Of a stretch of DNA of 16,255 nucleotides, positions 1 to 6,124 are shown piece by piece; the first letter of the stretch is position 1; each line of letters starts with the position of its first letter. Below the pieces are notes generated by a model, which saw nothing but the letters and a program-made list of their open reading frames with translations, searched no databases and had not been told where the DNA came from. Source of the DNA: Thermodesulfovibrionales bacterium (GTDB lineage: Bacteria; Nitrospirota; Thermodesulfovibrionia; Thermodesulfovibrionales; SM23-35); assembly GCA_022865525.1 (NCBI GenBank), contig JALHSV010000565.1, positions 1-16,255 on the forward strand, in the 5' to 3' direction. The position numbers and the translations under genes are program-made.

Positions 1-102
1 AAGATACAAAAGGTAGGGAAAAATCAGGCAATCTCACCTGGTTCGATTTTAGTACCTTTTGCTTATAAAGCCCCAACTCGCGAAAAATTGTTAAAAATCT
101 AA
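1..102 (+). CDS. 3' end of a gene cut by the window edge, function unknown
   Basis: Frame 1 is open from the first base to a TAA at 100-102 and gives 33 residues ending in PFAYKAPTREKLLKI. The reading looks coding: codon use is sensible, the tail is basic, and there is no internal stop. It is too short to assign a family. The stop lies inside the first bases of the dispersed repeat copy that starts near 93, so the repeat begins at the very end of this gene. This could also be chance, because most of the protein is outside the window. Confidence 0.45.
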   Translation, partial: KIQKVGKNQAISPGSILVPFAYKAPTREKLLKI

Positions 103-304
103 AAGTTTCAAAATGATAGCAAACTACAACGAAATAAACATATTGTGGTAACAAAACGCCGGGGATCCGCTCGGCGCTGAAATGCCGGCGCCATTTCGGG
201 CGATCCGACAGCCGCGATTGGGCCCAATTCCACGATCCTAAGAACTGTGCTAGGTTGAATGCGTAATGAAAAAAGTAATAATGAAAGGCCTGGTACTATT
301 ATTT
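93..304 (+). repeat. Dispersed ~200-bp repeat, copy 1
   Basis: This copy aligns with 4199-4392. Conserved blocks in order are an AT-rich entry (AAC.A.ATAAACAT), GCCGGGGATCCGC at 158-170, the 12-bp palindrome ATTGGGCCCAAT at 217-228, and the end block AAAAGTAATAATGAAAG at 271-287. The 34-nt end (271-304) matches the other two copies at 29 of 34 positions. The 19 bases at 228-246 are identical to copy 3. GCCGGG (158-163) can pair with CTCGGC (170-175) around the loop GATCCG. The repeat contains an ATG at 266 opening a 25-codon frame that starts MKKVIMKGLVLLFFVIP, which resembles a signal peptide; it is not conserved in copy 2. The left boundary is approximate. Confidence 0.75.
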
Positions 305-308
305 TTCG

Positions 309-355
309 TCATCCCAAGGAGGATCGAACTCCCGATCTTCTGAATGCCATTCTAA
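309..355 (-). other. tRNA-like 3' half (anticodon arm to acceptor)
   Basis: Read on the minus strand, this stretch has an anticodon arm with a 7-nt loop ATGGCAT (plus 344-350; anticodon GGC, Ala) and an imperfect 5-bp stem. A 5-nt variable loop follows, then a T-arm with stem GGGAG/CTCCT and loop TTCGATC (plus 317-333), and then TGGGATG in the place of the 3' acceptor strand. No matching 5' acceptor strand (CATCCCA) or normal D-arm is found upstream. It is therefore a remnant or a partial copy such as integration at a tRNA gene can leave, not a working tRNA. It starts 5 bp after repeat copy 1 ends. Confidence 0.4.
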
Positions 356-429
356 GGGGCCAAATCGTCAAATACCGATGTCTTAAACAATTACCACACC
401 GAAACTCCCGTTTAACGTTTCCCTATTAA

Positions 430-966
430 TTAAAATGGAAGATACGTATCTCTTTCTATTTTCCAATACATGTTAATTCTATTTATAATATATTCTCCAA
501 TTATATTAAATGAATCCTTATGTGCTCCACGGCCCCATCCATGAGGAAAATTTGAACATGCCTCAAAACCAAGATTTAACTTTATTGCATCATAAAGATC
601 TTGTTGAGTTTTCTTCCGCTCTTTATAAGGTTCAATACCGTATAATATAAGTTCTTTGCACTTTTTTACTCGTTCTTCGTAATCTTGGCTCTTGGAATTC
701 CCAGCAATATATAGTTTTTCAATTAATTTTCTATATTTTTTATTTGAAAGATTTTGCTCAGAAAGAATGTTAATCAGATAAATACTACCTACAATTATAA
801 AATCCAACTTCACTAACTTCGCACATTCCCCATCAATTGTTTGTAATACCGGGATTTCATTTTTCAAGTCATAAATAAATAAATTAAATAAATTAAACAA
901 ATCATCAACAATTAAATTTGCTTTATTATTTAGTGAAAGATCATCTGACGAGCTAAAAAATCCCAT
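430..966 (-). CDS. Hypothetical protein, 178 aa, unknown family
   Basis: I do not recognise the family. The protein is AT-rich in coding and mostly helical, with hydrophobic stretches (VDDLFNLFNLFIYDL near the N-terminus, FIIVGSIYLINIL in the middle) and a C-terminal half rich in Lys, Glu and aromatic residues that includes FPHGWGRGAHKDSF. The start is set at 966 (MGFFSSSDDL) because AAGGAGGGG lies just upstream of that ATG at ideal spacing. The frame stays open to an ATG at 1062, giving a hydrophobic MRMKNVLILAVFILLL leader. That start has no good ribosome site, and the extension is interrupted by a perfect 13-bp inverted repeat. If the 1062 start were used, the protein would be a 210-aa membrane-anchored or poorly processed lipoprotein. 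A TATAAT box on the minus strand (1074-1079) could serve either start. Confidence 0.6.
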   Translation of the reverse strand: MGFFSSSDDLSLNNKANLIVDDLFNLFNLFIYDLKNEIPVLQTIDGECAKLVKLDFIIVGSIYLINILSEQNLSNKKYRKLIEKLYIAGNSKSQDYEERVKKCKELILYGIEPYKERKKTQQDLYDAIKLNLGFEACSNFPHGWGRGAHKDSFNIIGEYIINRINMYWKIERDTYLPF

Positions 967-985
967 TTTCCCCTCCTTATAACCT

Positions 986-1016
986 TGAGGTGGTCTTGAC
1001 AAGCAAGACCACCTCA
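986..1016 (-). promoter_or_regulatory. Perfect 13-bp stem, 5-nt loop hairpin just before the ribosome site
   Basis: TGAGGTGGTCTTG at 986-998 and its exact reverse complement at 1004-1016 are separated by five bases. In the minus-strand transcript the hairpin ends about 20 nt before the ATG at 966, just ahead of AAGGAGGGG. It has no run of U after it, so it is not a standard intrinsic terminator. A leader hairpin that controls or protects the mRNA is a fair inference; a protein-binding site is the alternative. Confidence 0.5.
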
Positions 1017-1241
1017 GTAGAAGAATAAAAACTGCAAGAATCAAAACGTTTTTCATTCTCATACTCTATATTAATTATACACTTTTCCAAAAAAGATAGG
1101 GTATACAATTGCGAAAGCTGAAGGATACTTGAAAATTTTGGACGAGAGTAAGCAAGTTCTCTTGCACAGTATAGACGTTCCAAGAAGGAATTTGTTCCCT
1201 GTTTATTTTGATTTGAAGTTTTTTAAGAATATAATTTTTAT

Positions 1242-2183
1242 ATGGATAAAAAAACTATCTTCGAAGCTGTAATGAGAGGTGAAATAGAAATAAAAGATGC
1301 CATTGGTCAACTAACATCAAGCGACCTTGCAGAATCTTCATTTTATTATACTAAAGAACTCGCAAGTTTTTCGGGTTCAAAAGTCATTTCAATTTTGAAG
1401 AGTTCAACTAAAAAAAGTAAAAAAGAAGAAATCCTAGTAAATATTTATTATCGAATATTTCTTTGGATGAAGTCTTTGGTTGCTCTCAATCATACATCTC
1501 ATATTCAAGGAGTCGCTGCTGCGCTAAGGTCGATGTTTGAGTTATTTTTAGATTTGAAATCTCTCGCTTGCGATGAAGATGGAAAAAATATTGAAAAGTA
1601 TATTGCTTTTGGTGAAATCGAAATGTTCAATGCAGCAAAAAGAAAAGTAAAATTCTTTGAGGAGAAATGTCCAAAAAAGAAGGAAAAATGTTTTCTTCAG
1701 AATGAATTTATTACAAATCCTGAAAGAATAGAAAATATAACAAAAAATTCTAAACAGTTTTGGGAAATTGACAACATTTCCAAACTTGGGGATATCAGAC
1801 GTTGGTCAAAGGATAGTAGAGCAAAGGCAGAAGATTTAGGAGTTGAATACGAAGAAATTTATGTAGAGTTCTATTGGCAGTTGAGTTCAATTATTCATGG
1901 TTCAGGGTTAGAATTTTTTAGAAAGTTGAAATTCGAGCACTATGAATCATTCTTTGCCTATCTTCATGAAACATCACAAAAAATTTTTATTGAAGCAACG
2001 AAAATCATCGCAGCTGTAATGGGAATCGACAAAGCTTGGGCGCATGAAGGATTTTATAAAAAGTTGGAAGAATTGAAAAAGGAGTGTATTTGGAGATTTT
2101 TTCTTCATAAACTAGAACAATTAGAAAAGCAGAAAAAAATTTCAGAGGAAGAATTTGGTTCAACCGAAGGGAAGAAGCCATAG
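1242..2183 (+). CDS. DUF5677/HEPN-like protein, 313 aa
   Basis: The protein is all-helical, with the marks of the DUF5677 (HEPN-like) group: ALRSMFELFLDLKSL at about 94-108, carrying the RSxxE-type core, and FYWQLSSIIHGSG at about 210-222, with a Ser and His near the end of a helix. A charged C-terminal helix (about 273-302) follows and may be a coiled coil. HEPN-fold proteins are often RNases or partners in toxin and defence systems, but no canonical RxxxxH motif is obvious, so activity is not claimed. The ATG at 1242 has almost no Shine-Dalgarno sequence; the leader is very AT-rich. It is transcribed divergently from the gene at 430-966, shares about 275 bp with it, and is followed by a good terminator. 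Confidence 0.6.
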   Translation: MDKKTIFEAVMRGEIEIKDAIGQLTSSDLAESSFYYTKELASFSGSKVISILKSSTKKSKKEEILVNIYYRIFLWMKSLVALNHTSHIQGVAAALRSMFELFLDLKSLACDEDGKNIEKYIAFGEIEMFNAAKRKVKFFEEKCPKKKEKCFLQNEFITNPERIENITKNSKQFWEIDNISKLGDIRRWSKDSRAKAEDLGVEYEEIYVEFYWQLSSIIHGSGLEFFRKLKFEHYESFFAYLHETSQKIFIEATKIIAAVMGIDKAWAHEGFYKKLEELKKECIWRFFLHKLEQLEKQKKISEEEFGSTEGKKP

Positions 2184-2219
2184 CAACTACTCGATACTGA
2201 ACCAAATATTCAAAGCCGC

Positions 2220-2239
2220 AAAACCCACTTCGGGTTTTT
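2220..2239 (+). terminator. Intrinsic terminator after the DUF5677-like gene
   Basis: AAAACCC (2220-2226) pairs with GGGTTTT (2232-2238) around the loop ACTTC and runs into a T tract, 36 bp after the stop codon at 2183. Confidence 0.75.
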
Positions 2240-2350
2240 CTTACAATGCCAAATTTATCTTCAAAGCAATTTCTCTGAAATATGGTTTGTTCAAAAAATA
2301 GTAAAAAAATTAGCCGATATTTATTTTGATGTTATTATTTGGTTTTCCAC

Positions 2351-2374
2351 AAAAACTACTACTAAAGATTAGTA
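2351..2374 (-). terminator. Weak intrinsic terminator after the lipocalin-like gene
   Basis: On the minus strand, TACTAA and TTAGTA (plus 2360-2374) form a 6-bp AT-only stem with a 3-nt loop. A run of five U (plus 2351-2355) follows shortly after. The position just past the stop codon at 2383 supports it; the weak stem does not. Confidence 0.35.
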
Positions 2375-2382
2375 CTTGGGAA

Positions 2383-2787
2383 TCACTGCCGAGTGCCAGT
2401 CCAATTTCCACTTACGGTATTGAGTGGATTGTTTGTAAAATGTGCAGTAAATGAACCACTCATATTGTTATCATCAATCGCTGAACCATTTAGTGGTAAA
2501 TAGAAGTAACCCAATTGAATATTCACATAAAATTGAATTATGATTGAAACGTTTTTATCAGCAACAGTATAATTCCCTACATCAACGCCATTCTCATAAA
2601 CATCACCTAAATTCTCATCCCCTTGGAATGACCAAAGATAATCATCTGTTCCATCAGTTGTTTCCAGATGAATTCTCCAGTTCCCAACAATATTGAAATT
2701 GTCCTTCTTACTGCACCCATATGAAGAAAACAGCATCACAAATATTGCGATAAGTATAGTCGTTTTGCCTAGTCTAAATGATTTCAT
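2383..2787 (-). CDS. Lipocalin-like lipoprotein, 134 aa
   Basis: A basic n-region and hydrophobic core (residues 1-21) end in the lipobox SYGC with Cys25. The following Ser-Lys-Lys gives no Asp retention signal, so outer-membrane sorting is expected in a Gram-negative cell. The mature part is short and beta-rich. It starts with VGNWRIHLETTDG and ends with VSGNWTGTRQ, as in small lipocalin-like barrels whose first and last strands close on each other; this family call is tentative. An AGGAGAG site precedes the ATG. The gene starts 30 bp downstream of the PEGA lipoprotein gene on the same strand, so the two are probably co-transcribed. Confidence 0.65.
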   Translation of the reverse strand: MKSFRLGKTTILIAIFVMLFSSYGCSKKDNFNIVGNWRIHLETTDGTDDYLWSFQGDENLGDVYENGVDVGNYTVADKNVSIIIQFYVNIQLGYFYLPLNGSAIDDNNMSGSFTAHFTNNPLNTVSGNWTGTRQ

Positions 2788-2817
2788 TTTTTATCTCTCC
2801 TATAATTCTAATATTTT

Positions 2818-3195
2818 TCAGGGTTGTTGTTTTATCAACTGGGCATTGATATTGTCTTGGTCTAATTTATACCATGCTCCTGTTGCGGCATCTATTATTA
2901 CGGGAATCAAGCCGCCTAAAACATCTAAAATTATCCACCCAGCACCGACTTTGTTACTTATGTTATAAATACGAGTTTGGTAACCTTCGGCTCTGAATTC
3001 GATTGCATACTCTTTTTTACTTGCCAATTTGAGTTGCAGAGGAGTTTTTCCCATGAGTTGTCCATTGATGTAAACATCAGCTTGAACAGGAGATGCTTGC
3101 ATATTGACGTTTTCACTGGTCCCTTTGAACAGGGTTGCACATCCAGTCATAAAGAGAAAAGAAATGAGACACAAAACAGAGATGGTTTTTTTCAT
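2818..3195 (-). CDS. PEGA-domain lipoprotein, 125 aa
   Basis: The signal peptide ends in the lipobox MTGC with Cys19. A PEGA-type beta domain follows at about 34-77, with ADVYINGQLMGKTPLQL and EFRAEGYQTR, the usual motif of a surface loop followed by 'G..Y'. After it comes a hydrophobic segment at about 83-108 (GWIILDVLGGLIPVIIDAATGAWYKL), which is typical of a widespread group of small PEGA lipoproteins. PEGA domains sit in surface or envelope proteins, and the exact ligand is unknown. A GGGGGG ribosome site lies at good spacing from the ATG. It is the first gene of a likely two-gene lipoprotein unit with the gene at 2383-2787. Confidence 0.75.
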   Translation of the reverse strand: MKKTISVLCLISFLFMTGCATLFKGTSENVNMQASPVQADVYINGQLMGKTPLQLKLASKKEYAIEFRAEGYQTRIYNISNKVGAGWIILDVLGGLIPVIIDAATGAWYKLDQDNINAQLIKQQP

Positions 3196-3283
3196 AAATC
3201 CCCCCTTTTATTCATTATTTCAATATCTACTACATGCATTTTGGAATGTCAATCAGGGAAATACGACCTCCGAAATACAGCCT

Positions 3284-3319
3284 CTACAACTGAAAAGTTG
3301 AAGTACACTTCAACTGTAG
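3284..3319. repeat. Nested inverted repeat upstream of the PEGA gene
   Basis: AGTTGAAGT (3296-3304) and ACTTCAACT (3307-3315) are perfect complements separated by 2 bp. They are nested inside CTACA (3284-3288) and TGTAG (3315-3319). It lies about 100 bp upstream of the PEGA gene start, where an operator or a leader structure would sit. The rest of 3196-3436 shows no coding sequence. Confidence 0.4.
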
Positions 3320-3436
3320 CCTAAACTTACATTTCGATCTAACCTAAATTCTGTCAAATTAGAATTAATTTTCCCTATTCTTTACAAATGTAAGATTATG
3401 TTATAAACACCTACCTGACATATTGGAGGCGCCAGC

Positions 3437-3519
3437 AAGTATTGGTACTAGGTCTTTCATTATTACTTTTATCTTTTCGTTTGCAGCTCGGCAAAGTTCT
3501 TAGGATCGTGGAACTGGGC
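3437..3519 (-). repeat. Dispersed repeat, copy 3 (5'-truncated)
   Basis: Read on the minus strand this is the right half of the repeat: GCCCA.TTCC next to 19 bases identical to copy 1 (plus 3495-3513), then a divergent middle, then the 34-nt end at 3437-3470. That end is identical to the end of copy 2. The GC-rich left half with GCCGGGGATCCGC is missing; homology stops in the middle of the ATTGGGCCCAAT palindrome, just before the truncated resolvase begins. Confidence 0.75.
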
Positions 3520-3545
3520 ACTCTGTTGTTGTGTTTGTGGCATGG

Positions 3546-4023
3546 TCAGTCATTCGACCTGAGGTATTGGTATAAGGTCTCGCGGCTGATGCCGAATTCG
3601 CGGGCAAGGGCGGCTTTTTGATCACCGGCAGCGGCCCGCTGGCGCAGATCGGCCACCTGCTCGGGCGATAACGCTTTCTTGCTGCCACGGTACGCTCCAC
3701 GTTTTTTGGCCAGGGCGATTCCTTCACGCTGGCGCTCACGGATTAACGCCCGCTCAAATTCAGCGAAGGCGCCCATTACCGAGAGCAACAGATTTGCCAT
3801 GGGCGAATCTTCGCCGGTGAAATGCAACCCTTCCTTGACGAACTCGATCCGGATACCCCGTTTGGTCAGCATTTGCACCAGCCGCCGCAGGTCGTCCAGG
3901 TTTCGCGCCAGGCGGTCCATGCTGTGAACAACAACAATATCGCCCTCACGAGCGAAGGCAAGGAGCGCCTCGAGCTCGGGCCGCTTGATATCCTTGCCGG
4001 AGGCTTTGTCGGTAAAGACCTTA
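3546..4023 (-). pseudogene. Truncated Tn3-type serine resolvase (N-terminus lost)
   Basis: The sequence is collinear with the intact resolvase at 15022-15594 from its residue 28 (NKVFTDKASGKD) to its residue 183, ending QYLRSND. DNA identity is high with scattered substitutions. Homology ends abruptly at about 4023, after AATAAGGTC, and a TGA is in frame four codons further upstream. The lost part contains the catalytic serine of the RVSS motif, so the protein cannot recombine DNA even if an internal ATG (3920) gave a 124-aa product. It retains the DRLAR arginine motif, the long E-helix region and the C-terminal helix-turn-helix (GISRETLYQYL), so it might still bind DNA. This gene remnant lies inside the 34-bp inverted repeats. 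Confidence 0.85.
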
Positions 4024-4198
4024 TTGGCGTCTGCTCACGAAACGGAAAAAATCGTACGCTAGGGTCGTTTTTGCCTATAATACAACGTAATCATGTTGAT
4101 AAATTTAACAATATATTGCCATTATAAAATTTATCTTTGAATATCGCCATTTTCGGAAGATCGACGTTTTCTGTACCATTACTATCGGAACCCTTCTC

Positions 4199-4392
4199 TA
4201 AAAATCTTCAACAATGATATATAACAAGATAAACATTTTTTTGTGGCAAAATGCCGGGGATCCGCCCGGACGGTACTGCCAGCACTATTCTGGGCGAGCC
4301 GCTAGCCGTGATTGGGCCCAATTCTACACTCCAAAGAGCCAGGCTATAAGCAGAATGAAAAAGTAATAATGAAAGACCTAGTACCAATACTT
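4199..4392 (+). repeat. Dispersed ~200-bp repeat, copy 2
   Basis: It shares with copy 1 AAC.A.ATAAACAT, GCCGGGGATCCGC (4253-4265), the palindrome ATTGGGCCCAAT (4311-4322) and the 34-nt end (4359-4392). CCGGG (4254-4258) pairs with CCCGG (4265-4269) around the same GATCCG loop as in copy 1. Copy 1 has a G-T pair where this copy has G-C, which hints at a conserved structure. The stretch 4024-4198 to its left has no gene I can support. From here to the protease start there is only about 130 bp of plain sequence. Confidence 0.75.
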
Positions 4393-4526
4393 TTGGAGAG
4401 CGACCTATTGCTCTAAGACGATTGTTTTCAAATATAATTGTGGCACTTAGCGAGAGAAGCCAGATCGTCGGCCTTGAAATCGTATTCCATTGAGTGTATG
4501 TTCAGTAATCAAAACGGAGAGTGAAT

Positions 4527-5984
4527 ATGACATATAAATTGGTTAAATTTGTTACTTTGGGTGTCCTAGTCCTCCTTGCATTTCTTCCCGCTCCGGCAAA
4601 GAATGGCGGCGATATCAAGAACGCCGTGGTGCGCGTCGAGGTGGTGAGCCAGAGGCCTAACTACAACGACCCATGGAAAATGAACACTGACCGCAATAGC
4701 AGTGGCTCCGGCTGCGTGGTTGCCGGTGAGCGCATCCTGACCAATGCTCACATCGTCTCTGACCAGAAGTTCATCCAGGTCCAGAAAGCCGGCGATGTCG
4801 AGAAGTACGCAGCGGAAGTGGAGTTCGTAGCCCACGACTGCGACCTAGCTCTTTTGAAGGTTAAGGACCCTGAGTTCTTCAAGGGCGCGGTCCCTATCCA
4901 GTTGGGCGGTATCCCCGCCGAGGGTGACCGGGTTACAGCTTACGGCTTCCCCTCGGGAGGGAGCAAAATCTCGGTTACGCAGGGGGTAGTCTCGCGAATC
5001 GAATTGAAGCGCTACAGCCACAGCCGGGAGACGATGCTTGCCGTTCAAATCGATGCTGCCCTCAACCCGGGCAATAGCGGCGGGCCTGTTCTCCAGGGCG
5101 ATCGCCTGGCTGGGATCGCATTCGAGGTCCGGAGCGACAGCGAGAATACAGGCTATATCATCCCCGTCCCTGTCATCGAGCGGTTTTTCAAGGACATCCG
5201 CGACGGGCGCTACGACGGCTATCCCGGCCTAAAGGGCATGTTCCAGTCCGTGGAGAACCTGGCCCTGCGCTCGGCGCTGAAGCTGAAGGACCGGCGGCAC
5301 GGGGTGCTCATTACGATGATCGAGTACGGCTCGACCTTGTGGAACGTCCTCAACGAGGGCGATGTCATGCTCTCCCTGGACGGTGTCCCCATCGCCAGCG
5401 ACGGTACCATCGAGTTCGTAAACAATGACCGGGTCGACTTCAACTACCTGATGTGCCACCACCAGGTCGGTGACGAGGTTGAGCTCACCTTCCTGAGAAA
5501 CGGGGAGGTGCTCAGCCGGCGGGTCCGGCTTCAAGTGGAGAAGGACCTGGTGGCGCCGCCGCAGTATGACGTTCAGCCCAGCTATTTTATCTTCGCCGGG
5601 CTGCTATTCATGCCCGAGACCTGGGACTATTTGCAGACCTGGGGGAAGGATGGTCCGCCCACTGAACTGGCCTATTTCTTATATTACAGCGAGGTTGAGA
5701 TGGACCGCTCGCAGGTTGTCCTGCTTACCAAGGTGCTGGCGCACGAGGTCAATCAGGGCTATCAGGAGATGAACGACGTGGTCGTCTTGCGCGTCAATGG
5801 CCAGGCAATCGGCAGTATGGCCGACCTGACCAGTGCCTTTGCCAAGCCCCAGGGGGCGTTCCATGTCGTGGAACTGAAGAATGGGGGGAAGATCATCCTC
5901 GATGCCGTTGCGGCCGAAAAAGCCCACAAAGAGATCCTTGAAAAATACAATATCCCCAAGGACCGGTCGGATAATTTAAAGTGA
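4527..5984 (+). CDS. Exported DegP/DEG9-type serine protease, 485 aa
   Basis: A signal peptide (residues 1 to about 24, hydrophobic core then LPAPA) exports the protein. The S1C trypsin-like domain carries the triad His75 (TNAHIVSD), Asp106 (DCDLALLKV) and Ser184 (NPGNSGGPV). A PDZ domain follows at about 230-340. The C-terminal third (about 350-485) has the PDZ_3 pattern of plant DEG9 and related bacterial proteases: FAGLLFMP, VVLLTKVLAHEVNQGY, VNGQAIGSM and a DRSDNL end. It should degrade or check misfolded envelope proteins. The ATG at 4527 is chosen over the in-frame GTG at 4521 because GGAG (4516-4519) is 7 nt from the ATG but 1 nt from the GTG. The gene is much richer in GC than the lipoprotein genes nearby and stands alone, convergent with the helicase. 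Confidence 0.85.
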   Translation: MTYKLVKFVTLGVLVLLAFLPAPAKNGGDIKNAVVRVEVVSQRPNYNDPWKMNTDRNSSGSGCVVAGERILTNAHIVSDQKFIQVQKAGDVEKYAAEVEFVAHDCDLALLKVKDPEFFKGAVPIQLGGIPAEGDRVTAYGFPSGGSKISVTQGVVSRIELKRYSHSRETMLAVQIDAALNPGNSGGPVLQGDRLAGIAFEVRSDSENTGYIIPVPVIERFFKDIRDGRYDGYPGLKGMFQSVENLALRSALKLKDRRHGVLITMIEYGSTLWNVLNEGDVMLSLDGVPIASDGTIEFVNNDRVDFNYLMCHHQVGDEVELTFLRNGEVLSRRVRLQVEKDLVAPPQYDVQPSYFIFAGLLFMPETWDYLQTWGKDGPPTELAYFLYYSEVEMDRSQVVLLTKVLAHEVNQGYQEMNDVVVLRVNGQAIGSMADLTSAFAKPQGAFHVVELKNGGKIILDAVAAEKAHKEILEKYNIPKDRSDNLK

Positions 5985-6079
5985 ACAGGTGGAAGAGCAG
6001 GCGGGGAAGGAGATAAATTCCAAATCATAAATCCCGAACAAATCCACATTTTCATAGTCCCTATTGTTGCCCGGTTCAG

Positions 6080-6101
6080 CAGCGGTGAACGCCGTCCGCT
6101 G
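6080..6101. terminator. Possible bidirectional hairpin between convergent genes
   Basis: CAGCGG (6080-6085) pairs with CCGCTG (6096-6101) around a 10-nt loop, between the protease stop (5984) and the helicase stop (6125). There is no clear T tract on either side, so the terminator role rests mainly on position. Confidence 0.25.
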
Positions 6102-6124
6102 TAGCCGGTTATAGGATGCTCTTT

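Larger units (their letters stand above)
3437..4392. mobile_element. 956-bp segment with perfect 34-bp terminal inverted repeats and a dead resolvase
   Basis: The sequence starting AAGTATTGGTACTAGGTCTT at 3437-3470 is the exact reverse complement of 4359-4392, and the resolvase remnant lies between them. This is the outline of a small transposon-like unit. It has no transposase. The ends are also the ends of repeat copies 3 and 2, and no clear target-site duplication is seen outside, so it may instead be two repeat copies that happen to lie head to head around an insertion. The ends do not start with the GGGG typical of Tn3-family transposons. Confidence 0.5.

Noticed and set aside
93..304. 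Repeat copies as integron attC sites
   Set aside because: The repeats follow a gene stop and contain inverted segments, but no RYYYAAC/GTTRRRY end pair or paired L-box structure could be found in copies 1 or 2, the gene orientations do not fit a cassette array, and no integrase gene is present.
344..405. A complete tRNA on the minus strand with a long variable arm
   Set aside because: The upstream sequence has D-arm-like words, but the 5' acceptor strand does not pair with the 3' strand, and the implied variable region of about 30 nt is too long.
3437..3470. Tn3-family terminal inverted repeat
   Set aside because: The length is close to 38 bp, but the end does not begin with GGGG and no transposase or 5-bp target duplication is seen.
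4521..4527. GTG at 4521 as protease start
   Set aside because: The GGAG ribosome site is only 1 nt away from it, while the ATG at 4527 has the correct spacing.
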